From Symsagittifera roscoffensis (Eukaryota > Xenacoelomorpha > Acoela > Convolutidae): a DNA stretch of 64,000 nt. The notes beneath the pieces are model-generated. The model saw only the letters and a program-made list of their open reading frames with translations. It had not been told where the DNA came from and searched no databases. The translations under genes and the position numbers were made by a program. Shown one piece after another: positions 23,401-31,055 of the stretch; position 1 is the stretch's first letter; each line of letters opens with the position of its first letter. Location: positions 46,411,129 to 46,475,128 of the forward strand of contig NC_087066.1 of NCBI RefSeq assembly GCF_963678635.1, written 5' to 3'.

Positions 23401-25663
23401 ACATATAGTTTGGACTGCAGGAAAAAATCTTGCATTACCAGACACCTTAAGTCGAAATACACCACCTGAATTACTTACACGAAAAACAACAGTTGAAATA
23501 CCCAAAAATATAAAATTCTACCTTGCAGAAAACGAAACATCACCTCGATTAGAATGCAAATATGCAGTAAAAACTGATATTGAACAATCACAAATAAATA
23601 ATTTACAACATTTCCCACTTTATTTAGATTGTCAAAATAATCATTATGAAGTTGATTTACTTGGAACATCAACCTTCAAACCAATCCCATATTCTCAATG
23701 GATAAAAAATAACACCCAACAAAAACGAACAAAACAACACCTACCTAAAAAAGACCATTTTCCACTAATTGAAAAAGAAGATTTAACTGATAAAATAAAT
23801 TTATCAGGACCACAAACAAATGATTCAAAATACACAATAAATCAAGTTTTTGACCTCCATGACCCACTTGATACAATACCCTTATCTAAATTAGAAATCG
23901 AAAACATTTTTCTCCCCCCAACAGAAACAATTACAATTTCAACACTGAAACAATATCAAAACCTTGACCCAGTAATTAGACAACTGAAATCATGGCACAA
24001 ATATAAAACTAAACCTATCAAAGCAGATTCAACCATTCTAGGAAACAAAACACTCCTCCGATACTTTCGCAAATTTAACAACACAACAATTAACGAAAAC
24101 ACAGACCTTTTAGAGTATAACATGAATGAATCTACAGTTCCATGTCTCCCTTTAAGTATGATTCTTATAGCTTTTAATATTTCACATACACAAAATATTA
24201 AAGGACACTCTGGATCAGAAAAAACATATTCAAACTTTATACAAAATTTTTACTTCCCAAATGCACCAATTTGGATAAAAGTACTATGCAATGACTGTAT
24301 AGTATGTCAACTAAATAAACCTTACCCAAATCAAAAACAAATAGCACAAAAACAAGATTTTAAAGGACAAAGTTTGTACTTTAATCATCGTATCTCATTT
24401 GATACTAAAGGACCAATTTCACCCTCATCAGAAGGAAACTCCTACATTATGGTAATTGTTGACGCATTTACACATTATGTAGCACTTAACCCAGTACCAC
24501 ATTGTAACGCTTATTACGCTTACACAACACTCTATGAACACTGGATAGCAAAATTCGGACTACCAGAAATTTTAGTCACAGACAATGGTACAGAATTCAT
24601 AAATAATGAAATTATCACACTATGTCATTTATATAACATTAAACACAAACCACGTACATCTCATGCACCTTGGACAAACGGCTTAGTCGAAGGTATGAAC
24701 CGTTCATTACAAGAATATCTTAGATGTATCATCAACGGAAATGATACAAAATATACCGAATGGTCAGCAGATGTAAAATTATTTCCCTTAGCATATAATT
24801 CACAAATTACGACAACATTAGGAATGTCACCATACGAAATGGTTTTTAACCAAAAGCCACGCAAACCAATAATGTTTACAGCAAATTCTCATAAAAACGC
24901 ACAAGGTTATTGTCAACCAAATAAAGACTCAATTTGTTATAACCTCCCATTACATACACACGATGAAGATCATTTTCATCACCCACAAATTCTTAAATTA
25001 GCCTCCGGTACACACACCGAATGGATTTTAAATAGAGATAAGAAACACAATGAAATTTACCAAAAAATAACGAAAAAGTTATTACAAAGACAAAACATAA
25101 ATGACCAAATCAATTCACGTTTTACACCAGCTTCCGATTTAAAAATTGGAACATTTGTTTTAATACCTAATTTTAATACTCAAAAAGGAATTTCTAAAAA
25201 ATTACAACCCCTTCGAAAAGGACCATACCAAATAATTGCAAAACCCACTGATGTCACATATAAAATTACCGACTCAAACACAAAAGAAATCGTTCAACAT
25301 CGAAACAACCTATTACCTTATTACCCAAAAGAATACGCACTCCGCGAATTAACTCAATTATATTCTTTCACAGGATTAAAAATCATTCAAAACGAACCAC
25401 ATCTGAAAAACACAGAACAAAATGATAACCCCACCGAAAATCAAAACACAAAACCAACCGCCACCAAAAACAATACACAAAACCATAAAGAATCTCCAAA
25501 ACCAAGAAAAAATAGAAAAATGACAGAACAAATAATACCCCAAGAAGAAATAGACAAATCTGAACATAGAAAAACAACAAGACTCCGAAATCAACCACGT
25601 AAAAACTACAAAATGTTCATCCCCCAATCTAAAATATTAAAAAAAGTAGAATTTAAAAAGTAA
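17441..25663 (+). CDS. Gag-Pro-Pol polyprotein of E2, single 2740-residue frame
   Basis: Domains by residue: an N-terminal region 1-590, Gln/Asn-rich from about 300; capsid-type Gag about 600-787; zinc knuckle CX2CX4HX4C about 842-855; an Asn/Arg/Ser-rich tail about 890-1070; protease with D-S-G-A at 1229-1232. RT follows at about 1577-1790 with YLDD at 1737-1740, then RNase H with first Asp at 1886. Integrase has an HHCC finger at about 2247-2297 and catalytic D2321, D2381 and E2417, exactly D,D-35-E, then a G-P-Y motif at 2594 and a charged tail. Every catalytic residue I can check is present. Gag and Pol share one frame with no stop or frameshift, so the Gag:Pol ratio must be set another way, for example by proteolysis or splicing. 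It has no macrodomain, unlike E1. Confidence 0.95.
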   Translation: MSSTHTPGEETPDDDEIFPFIVDADTDRGQHIFCQNLLVNLFEPGISPCKTEFPDEKIKRQIIDHYLKDICNITQQYGIYSIEFTSPNHNNRTYTIQTDDLDLEFSKVFSEYIKSIQYHNSQRANSIFTNEVFAIIYSYISILENEIPLTNVSPTETSKHLKVRHEITLLSSYLNIIKENFTKDDVSQHTKHDLQKILAWFIIDYFTHNIDLIAQARKNFRPQNSNDDTAITEQSDYVWDPEWSHPAFISFPQSISSQAISTISYIRDYVKVIPLTIDATPLNYNTFLPDTQNNSLNSTVIHNENLNGTRNLTQQDIQTPSHFINEEIVHTTTTQQSISPIRPNLTTPRNTNPSQTQVTLQSTVKPSVAPKYSHMDYQTYRPMTIPSKTRKTFTKNKFADHNYNYTHPSKTNYQPQRNFNQYTKPRNWDNPTAQYNSKNFQPNPPQDRSENYPFFQQNKNKKQTSYQMDYLSSDDDFLQPDIFAPNTQEYRRQGIQRTRTNHRNFSPQSIDAQHQQPIQQQNPINTQSFQPIQQQNPMTAHSYQASQMQNEIPLPYYLQQHEITRNQLSNFSQMPNAAESLQMTMNPYLMGGSSITSNKPLMVFTGTDPEYSVEDYLNAVTANLILNIGPEPINTPLHQNWIHRRTALIQTTLDGAAQKWFSVLPLEIKSNWKRFTQEFSKMFDSERNKQQQRVLCNEIRRLPNETIKQIAVRIETLVRKAYSLNTHDYKNTKMTEILMMTLTPQLRKIAIKKRASHPSSIREPDLDFRKLVDKLEQAEITMKLEETENLKLQYVNKIETTPTNINNIQESETDLVEKITEILNIYEKNPNFKGKPSFKKWCNYCRRYGHSISECRQKQQDSQNKPQKYKEPNKSFYQYMKKDQNLPNKNVYSNNSSGKPLPNNTSYTRNQSPYNSSYRGRSPERRNTQNSSQNHYNRPNSRNNYSRSNSNTQRFVSRSNSQSRNNYYPNNQSRNSSYNRNRNYSYNRNRSYSNNRNQNYPNNRSRNNSYNRSNYNRPNNNYQNRSRNNSQNRHPSYNNRYRNYSQSPHRNNNHYNNSNNRHRSSTPKHQRQINQVQANPETTSDPPGIDDTVTDTLQLNQINCTSSDSESDTENTLAINMIKVENDYESVIYEQPFPSHIYENQSEFLQNYYTTPINSTPTTQETNAKNTTEQPNQNVKTKCLNTHHIYQNIQKEQPKEKIWTIPFLLESPRNKEFQPPDLEIDFLIDSGAESNIINIPTWNEIKTLHPKLTPLETSSKLATAQGSTLINYGKIQLFLLPTRTMEQSKILNKPFKQIFHITDIKYNIIGIPFISKYIPTINILNSKILIKDKYTKTKETSLTFFQRLNKQPPFFSKFYPIYNQQRKHLKPLSGNIYNFSIKQVHQYDKEQNKQKFYMSDFEFKPIHKFFKITISSIKYLKNSNSDIISLHVYNNTPYQVTLPLGLLGYCETNATISPIHEKAYRVNNILQLLDICQSTILNEELSINNIISNENRNTDYFTKTPYFKPTFNISNYTEDQQKFLTMFNFQHSQITQDEFEKLAKQLIKYSSVYATSKFDVGKISSSLHLPLKPDAVFKKQRASKVPIHLHDKVNRLLDILEQYNIISPVNKEEQPKGNTFINPVIILAKGESLKIVLDARYLNSLIDESKCNWPIEPIQVILTKINGKYFTTADMNSAYNQMPLDEQSRRLTQFVIGNQQYEFNRLFYGISIGPAAFSAFMSKIFRPLILKKNAITYLDDVFMQSQTKDEMFKVLEKYHQILQNENLKAAPDKSHFFLTGVKFLGHNIERKTITPLKSRIDAIQKLQPPTNKKKIQEFLGMLNFLSKYVYKMQLYLRPFYNILRQQNNFEWNTEHQARFEEIKKLLTEQISNTIPDPDQPFYAMCDASNFGIGAALLQSHNGTNKMNLISANSRLFTQAELRLSTLMRECTAIIYTLTEYEFLILGSKHPTVLFTDHKPIIFLFTQKSNPNHRVYRFQLILMKFPNLHIVWTAGKNLALPDTLSRNTPPELLTRKTTVEIPKNIKFYLAENETSPRLECKYAVKTDIEQSQINNLQHFPLYLDCQNNHYEVDLLGTSTFKPIPYSQWIKNNTQQKRTKQHLPKKDHFPLIEKEDLTDKINLSGPQTNDSKYTINQVFDLHDPLDTIPLSKLEIENIFLPPTETITISTLKQYQNLDPVIRQLKSWHKYKTKPIKADSTILGNKTLLRYFRKFNNTTINENTDLLEYNMNESTVPCLPLSMILIAFNISHTQNIKGHSGSEKTYSNFIQNFYFPNAPIWIKVLCNDCIVCQLNKPYPNQKQIAQKQDFKGQSLYFNHRISFDTKGPISPSSEGNSYIMVIVDAFTHYVALNPVPHCNAYYAYTTLYEHWIAKFGLPEILVTDNGTEFINNEIITLCHLYNIKHKPRTSHAPWTNGLVEGMNRSLQEYLRCIINGNDTKYTEWSADVKLFPLAYNSQITTTLGMSPYEMVFNQKPRKPIMFTANSHKNAQGYCQPNKDSICYNLPLHTHDEDHFHHPQILKLASGTHTEWILNRDKKHNEIYQKITKKLLQRQNINDQINSRFTPASDLKIGTFVLIPNFNTQKGISKKLQPLRKGPYQIIAKPTDVTYKITDSNTKEIVQHRNNLLPYYPKEYALRELTQLYSFTGLKIIQNEPHLKNTEQNDNPTENQNTKPTATKNNTQNHKESPKPRKNRKMTEQIIPQEEIDKSEHRKTTRLRNQPRKNYKMFIPQSKILKKVEFKK

Positions 25664-26263
25664 TTTTAAGATTTTATACTTCACAATCTTGAAACCTCCG
25701 TAACATTTTTCATTTCAATTTTTCAAAATAACATGCTCACAAGTACGCAATAATTCTAGTTCAAAATAGACCAATAGGATTCATCCAATCCGCCACTTTC
25801 TCTAACTCAAACTAAGATCAATTAGACGAATAATCTAGAACTCCAGGCACATCTCTAACTATAACTTTACAACCTCCAGGTCAAAAATAAGCAAACCACT
25901 CCAACTTGACAGCTAAAATAAATATCACCATAATACCGTACCCCTCCCTTATCTAATAACCCAAAGATCAACAATATTTCCCCAACTCAGACCACGAATA
26001 CCCCCAAAACAAATTTGATAACTTAGCCTAAAGTAACAAAATGAAGATTTTAATTAGCCTAAAGTATAAAAATCTTACCATACCCCGGATCATTTGACAA
26101 ACAAAAGTAAAGAAAAAGACGACCTCCCAGTCACCATAAAAATTGCCCCCAACAATTTTTTACAAAACTCAACCCACTTGTCAAAAAACTAATAAATAAT
26201 TCGACCACACTAGAAAATCGCCTCAAACAGCAAAAAATATTCGACCAAGAGATCATTTCTTAA
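25664..26263 (+). other. Non-coding interval between Pol and the small ORFs of E2
   Basis: About 600 bases with stops in all plus frames. A near-repeat is seen (T-T-A-G-C-C-T-A-A-A-G-T at about 26023 and 26056). It could hold splice signals or an internal promoter for the 3' genes; nothing is diagnostic. Confidence 0.4.
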
Positions 26264-26494
26264 ATGCTCTTCTCTCAAACAGTTGCTCAAATACTTATAA
26301 ATTTTAAACATTTTTTTTCAATACTTGAAGCCTTTATAATATTTCTTTTTGATATACTTGAATCTTTTCTAATAATCCTAATCATTTTTTGTAACATTTT
26401 TTTAATTTTCTACACTCTACTCGAACTATTCCTCCAACTTTCCAAAACCCTTGAATATATCCACAGGTACGATTTTAACAACTTGTCTAAATGA
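26264..26494 (+). CDS. Small hydrophobic membrane-type protein of E2 (76 aa)
   Basis: From the ATG at 26264 the product is almost wholly Phe/Ile/Leu-rich from residue 8 to about 63. Weakly repeated segments of F-x-x-x-L-E-x-F-x-I-x-L-F type suggest two closely packed membrane helices. It ends in a short polar tail. Its TGA overlaps the next ATG as ATGA at 26491-26494, a typical arrangement for coupled translation. No family is recognised. Small integral membrane proteins of viruses include ion-channel types, but nothing here shows that function. Confidence 0.5.
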   Translation: MLFSQTVAQILINFKHFFSILEAFIIFLFDILESFLIILIIFCNIFLIFYTLLELFLQLSKTLEYIHRYDFNNLSK

Positions 26495-26679
26495 TACGAA
26501 CAATTTTCAGTAGAACTGATATTTTTTTATTGTTTGTAATTTTCATAACATTTTTATCATCCCTCATTTTGACAATATGTAAATGTATAAAGAAAGCAAT
26601 CATCACATTTGCCCTAGCAACAATTTTTCTAATTATTTTTCTGGAAGAATATTATAATAAACATAAACCTTCCCACTAA
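26491..26679 (+). CDS. Second small membrane-type protein of E2 (62 aa)
   Basis: It starts within the stop of the previous ORF (ATGA). It has a polar N-terminus, a hydrophobic segment at about residues 11-29, a central Cys-Lys-Cys-Ile-Lys-Lys patch, a second hydrophobic segment at about 36-51 and a charged, His-containing C-terminus. That gives a hairpin topology with two membrane spans. No family is recognised. The overlap with its neighbour and the shared hydrophobic nature suggest the two act together or arose by duplication. Confidence 0.5.
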   Translation: MIRTIFSRTDIFLLFVIFITFLSSLILTICKCIKKAIITFALATIFLIIFLEEYYNKHKPSH

Positions 26680-26684
26680 AGTAA

Positions 26685-27821
26685 AAATTCAAAAATCCAT
26701 CAAAAATTGCTACCCAACAGTCACAGAATCAGTCTTCACCGACATCATCCCAAGATAATCCAACACCACCTTCAACTACTCAAAATCCTCAAACATCTAC
26801 ACGAATTTCTTTTCAAGACAATCCATACACTTTTGAAGAACGGCACGCTCGTTTATCTGAACCACTAGAACCAGTTCAACGACAAGCATCCCTAAGTGAA
26901 CCAACATACAATCTTTACCCAACACTACCACAAGAACTAAGTAGAATACGAAACCTTAGTCAAAACCAAAACACAACAGAAATAAATAGACAGATTATAC
27001 ATCCTCGACGAAATAGAAATTTTCAAACTCCCCGAGTTCATTTTGATATACCTCAATCCCCATCACAAACCACTCCAGAAAACACCACTGGTATCACACC
27101 AGAAACTCCTACACTTTTTTCACAACGAAGCACTTCAAGTCTACCTTCAGACTACTTAGGTTCAACACCAACATCTGAACAAGCACGAGAAAATCCTTTT
27201 AACCCCCCAAACCTAACATCACGACTGCCATATTGGACTACACATTCATTTACACAAGGTGAACCAAATTTAGTCAATGACCCCATAGATATTTCTACGG
27301 ATACAACAACATCCTCATCACTACCAGAAACATTATCACTACCATCAACACCATCAATAAGCCAATTTTCACCACCACCCTTTAACTTAAATTTTCCAAA
27401 TAATCTCGACGCCAGATATCGAGAACAATCATCAATAAATATTCCTTTAAGACTAGATTGGAATACATTCACAGCACCTCCACCATTATTTGGACAACAT
27501 CAAGAAAGTAACCGCCTTCATAACTGGGCACTTAATAGATTACAATATCGCCAAGATATTCATAACGATATCCGTGATCACAATATTCAAATACTCCAAC
27601 AAAACAGTTTACAATTAAAGTTTGAAATCACAGTTAAGTTAAATAACATTACCCAACATCCCTACCCATTAAATCCACCTAACATAACAGCTCAATCACT
27701 ACCACCACCGTTTATAACTACTGAAGTAATATATAAATACGACAGATACACCAAAAACACAATTGGTTACATTACATTTTATAATCCATACTCAGGATTA
27801 TCATACACATGTATATTCTAA
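26685..27821 (+). CDS. Long ATG-less Pro/Ser/Thr-rich open frame of E2 (378 codons)
   Basis: The third frame is open without a stop from 26685, just after a TAA at 26682-26684, to a TAA at 27819-27821. Reading every codon, I find no ATG. The N-terminal two thirds is rich in Pro, Ser, Thr, Gln and Asn. The last 130 residues look folded: an Arg/Gln/His-rich helical stretch, then L-K-F-E-I-T-V-K-L-N and a Tyr-rich end. The frame overlaps the Env start by 13 bases. Since ORFs of this length are unlikely by chance in A-rich DNA, I call it coding. Its start must come from a spliced 5' exon, a non-AUG codon or other recoding. No family is recognised. Confidence 0.65.
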   Translation, partial: KFKNPSKIATQQSQNQSSPTSSQDNPTPPSTTQNPQTSTRISFQDNPYTFEERHARLSEPLEPVQRQASLSEPTYNLYPTLPQELSRIRNLSQNQNTTEINRQIIHPRRNRNFQTPRVHFDIPQSPSQTTPENTTGITPETPTLFSQRSTSSLPSDYLGSTPTSEQARENPFNPPNLTSRLPYWTTHSFTQGEPNLVNDPIDISTDTTTSSSLPETLSLPSTPSISQFSPPPFNLNFPNNLDARYREQSSINIPLRLDWNTFTAPPPLFGQHQESNRLHNWALNRLQYRQDIHNDIRDHNIQILQQNSLQLKFEITVKLNNITQHPYPLNPPNITAQSLPPPFITTEVIYKYDRYTKNTIGYITFYNPYSGLSYTCIF

Positions 27822-30427
27822 AATTATTAATTTTTCTCCAACTCCCTTTTCTAGTAACCTCAAATCAAAACATAAACCCTTCCCCTCGTACAGGACCACA
27901 AGATTTATTAGTAACACATTACGATTGCGAAGAAAATGAACAAAAAACACTACACAAATATGCAATAAATCAAGTATCACAATGTGAAACAGAACCACAA
28001 GCTATAGAAACCACAGATATAATAGCAACACTCTATTCCAAAGCCCGAGCAACAACAGTTACAGGTTATAAATTCACAGCGACATTTTCCGAAAAGAAAG
28101 TACATTGTTCACAAGTCTCGAACGGAAACAAAAACCGACTTGACCATGAATCATTCTATCAAAGTAATATAGAACGTCTTTTACATCTCAATCCCGACGA
28201 TTGTAAAAATGAATTACTTAGACTAAACATCACACGAAATAAAAACTCCCAAAGAAAATTAGTTAATTTTCAAGTTTTTTCAGACTCTGTACATCAATCA
28301 CAACTTGAAAGACACCAAGGACATATAAAACTAGACGAAAAATACCCGTATAACGGCGCACACGGACGATTAACCTATGACCTACATGATAAACATTGGA
28401 TACCACACATTGGTATAAATAACCCATCAAACTGCAAAGCAGACACGAAAAATAAAGGATACCAAGAAATAATGTTTTTCGATTGGAAAATACAACTCGA
28501 AAAAATACAACTCACACGAGATTTATCTGATAATACAATGATCTATCAAGGAATCCGACTACCTTGTAAAAATGATCAAGGATATTGCGACCCTACAACG
28601 AGAACACAAGCAACAATTGTTTGGTTCCCCGAAGATACATGTACAACATTTCAAGTAGCAAAAATACACGCTCGTATGATAAAATTTCACGAAAAATATT
28701 TTATACAATCAATCCCATATGAACAAGTCCATCCATCACGCAAACTAAGTTCCGATTTTAGAAACATAGACAATATAGAAAATAAATTGACACGTTTTCA
28801 AATATATCAAGAAACAGAACTTGCATGTAAATACAGGAATCCACTTCACAGAACACAATACTCTGAAATATTAGTTGAATACGAAAAAGGATTCGACATG
28901 ACCACTGGAAAAGTAAAAATCGACCCATATGCCACAGGTCATCCTCTAAACGAAGGAACATCCTATATACCAGTTAATTTTGAAAAAAGTAACGGACAAC
29001 CTGGTGGACATCTAAAACCTTATGACACCAGAAGCACACGCTTACAAGAATTATCACTAATGAATACTACATATTTCGGTAATATCCACTATGATATTCA
29101 TTTGGATATGAAACTAGACTATACAATTAGCCGCATTTTTCAAGAAATGTCACTCTCCGAATTAGAAACACTACACCAACTATGCGAATTAGAACGAACA
29201 CAAATATTACAATCACTTGCACTAGCAGTATTAAAAATACCCTACGCAGGATACTTATTATCAGGAAATAGATCAAATTTTTTAGACTATGAAGGAAACA
29301 TCTTATGGTTTTATACTTGTACCAAAAAAGTATCACCACTATACGTTTTTGAAGATAAACGATGTTATAAAAGAATCCCTATCTTTTATAAGAATAAAGT
29401 ACATTTCGTGGATACACTTTCACGAAGAACCTATTTCTGGGATACCGCAGTCCCATGTGGATCAGAAAATAGCCACAATGTAGTACAACTAAACCCTGAT
29501 GAAAATAAATATTATCTTCTCACTCCATATCCCACATTAATGCAATCACTCAAAAAATTTTCACCAGAAAGCATTCGCGCTATTGCTCGAAACCCAAATA
29601 TAGACTTACAATCAATAGGAATCTATTCAAAATCAGATATTCAACATCACATTAGAACACAACAATTCCAAGAATTATTAACACAAATGGACACTATACA
29701 AAGACAATCAATAGACCAAAATTTACGTAAACTTGCAGAAACCGCAGGATTTGCCGATATCTACACCCAAGACTATAGCGGATATTTTAAAGACATTAAA
29801 GATTATATATATCTAAACGGTGAAAAATACCGTCCCCAAGATATATCACCAATTAACATTTTTAGCTTTGTTACACTCAAAAATGAGATCCTCGATTTTC
29901 TAGGATGGCCCTACTACATCTTAGAAAAATTGACTATTTTATACGCAATGTTTAACTTTATTGGATTTCTTTTCTCACTTTTAAAAGGAATCTACAACAC
30001 ATGTGCTATACACACACAAGTAAACAGACAAGCAAGTGTAGCACGCATACTATTTGCAGGATTTTTTGGAATCTTTTCTACATCTATAAACAAAATTCTT
30101 TTAGACGCACAAATAAAAGAATATAACACAAAAATAACAACACGACAAAATACATACGACGAAGAACATAACAATGTCGACACACAGCCAACGGCACCAC
30201 AATTACCACCCCTACCAAATAACCATCCACTATCCCTAGTCCCACGAAATTTTCGAAATTTAGCAATCACACATAATCCAAATTTTCGACTCAATACATC
30301 ACAAAGTCCCGTCCAACATATAATGACACACCAGTCACAAGATGATAATACTTATGAACAAATTATTGAACAACCCCATACCACCGATTTTCAGTCTCAA
30401 AATAATCATTTTTTTAGCCCACGATGA
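27809..30427 (+). CDS. env: Env-like glycoprotein of E2 (872 aa)
   Basis: The start at 27809 is followed by a short hydrophobic signal peptide (about residues 3-17). A long Cys-containing ectodomain opens with an H-Y-D-C motif, holds several potential N-glycosylation sites, and has a C-x-E-L-E block near residue 459. A hydrophobic membrane segment lies at about residues 707-730 and a second weaker one at about 747-765. A cytoplasmic tail of about 100 residues is Pro/Gln/His-rich. The frame is intact. The E1 Env is a broken homologue. In family terms it sits where errantivirus-type elements carry env and would be expected to mediate membrane fusion; whether E2 is infectious is unknown. The start overlaps the preceding frame by 13 bases and the stop overlaps the next ATG. 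Confidence 0.85.
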   Translation: MYILKLLIFLQLPFLVTSNQNINPSPRTGPQDLLVTHYDCEENEQKTLHKYAINQVSQCETEPQAIETTDIIATLYSKARATTVTGYKFTATFSEKKVHCSQVSNGNKNRLDHESFYQSNIERLLHLNPDDCKNELLRLNITRNKNSQRKLVNFQVFSDSVHQSQLERHQGHIKLDEKYPYNGAHGRLTYDLHDKHWIPHIGINNPSNCKADTKNKGYQEIMFFDWKIQLEKIQLTRDLSDNTMIYQGIRLPCKNDQGYCDPTTRTQATIVWFPEDTCTTFQVAKIHARMIKFHEKYFIQSIPYEQVHPSRKLSSDFRNIDNIENKLTRFQIYQETELACKYRNPLHRTQYSEILVEYEKGFDMTTGKVKIDPYATGHPLNEGTSYIPVNFEKSNGQPGGHLKPYDTRSTRLQELSLMNTTYFGNIHYDIHLDMKLDYTISRIFQEMSLSELETLHQLCELERTQILQSLALAVLKIPYAGYLLSGNRSNFLDYEGNILWFYTCTKKVSPLYVFEDKRCYKRIPIFYKNKVHFVDTLSRRTYFWDTAVPCGSENSHNVVQLNPDENKYYLLTPYPTLMQSLKKFSPESIRAIARNPNIDLQSIGIYSKSDIQHHIRTQQFQELLTQMDTIQRQSIDQNLRKLAETAGFADIYTQDYSGYFKDIKDYIYLNGEKYRPQDISPINIFSFVTLKNEILDFLGWPYYILEKLTILYAMFNFIGFLFSLLKGIYNTCAIHTQVNRQASVARILFAGFFGIFSTSINKILLDAQIKEYNTKITTRQNTYDEEHNNVDTQPTAPQLPPLPNNHPLSLVPRNFRNLAITHNPNFRLNTSQSPVQHIMTHQSQDDNTYEQIIEQPHTTDFQSQNNHFFSPR

Positions 30428-31055
30428 GCCGCCAACTTGGATCACTACACCGATCAAATTCCCACCCAACCAATCTTACCTCCCCAATCCCAATAATACC
30501 ACTTTTTGCTTTTCCGCCACCCGATTTTCCATCTAGCAATGTAACATCAGGCATGAATTCCGACACTAACTCACATATTTCAGTTTTATACTCCATCTCA
30601 CAGCTAAATAACCCGAATATTGAAACCCCCGATGAATTTGCCGACTCAGAACCATCCCCATCCAATAATTTTCATAACCCTTCTAATTTTTCTCAACCTC
30701 CTTTTCAACCCATATTGTCCAATAACCCTGACCCAATCACTCCGACACCCTCTTATGCTTCCCAAGTTACCCCAACCTACTCCTCATACCAATCTGACCA
30801 ATCATCTCATTCTCCAGACACCCCCCGAATCTCCTCAGAGCTAGATAATTTTATTACCCTCCAACAGCAACCCTACCACCTTAACACCCCGACCATAAAC
30901 CAAATCTCCTCCACTACAATTTCATCCAATCCCCCTACACCCTCTTCAAATTATACTGAATCATTAACACCATCATCCACATCCACTATATCTTCACTAA
31001 ACACTAATAGAGCTTACCGCACTTTTAAAAGAAAATTCCCCAACCATCCTTTCCC
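30424..31055 (+). CDS. Pro/Ser-rich 3' ORF of E2, cut by the assembly gap
   Basis: The ATG overlaps the Env stop as ATGA (30424-30427). At least 210 codons are open before the Ns. The product is rich in Pro, Ser, Thr and Asn with almost no charged residues until a Lys/Arg cluster just before the gap (F-K-R-K-F-P). The composition recalls the ATG-less frame upstream of Env. Sequence after the gap (31256 on) does not look like a continuation. Function unknown. Position alone invites comparison with the 3' accessory genes of complex retroviruses, which is inference. Confidence 0.55.

Larger units (their letters stand above)
15450..31055 (+). mobile_element. E2: complex env-bearing Ty3/Gypsy-type retroelement, nearly intact coding capacity
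   Basis: In order: candidate LTR end, primer-binding site, a leader of about 1.2 kb, a small basic ORF, one long Gag-Pro-Pol frame, two small membrane-protein ORFs, an ATG-less Pro/Ser-rich frame, Env, and a Pro/Ser-rich 3' ORF that enters the N gap. The sense strand is visibly rich in A and poor in G throughout, from about 15.8 to 30.4 kb. All large frames are free of stops, so the copy is young or was recently functional. The 3' LTR and polypurine tract are not visible and may lie in or be lost at the gap. At about 15.6 kb it is large for a Ty3/Gypsy element. Confidence 0.85.

Noticed and set aside
17441-25663. A second macrodomain in E2 Pol
   Set aside because: The interval between protease and RT was read residue by residue; it has the spacer with V-T-L-P-L-G-L-L-G-Y but no S-A-D, K-P-T-Y or G-L-D blocks.
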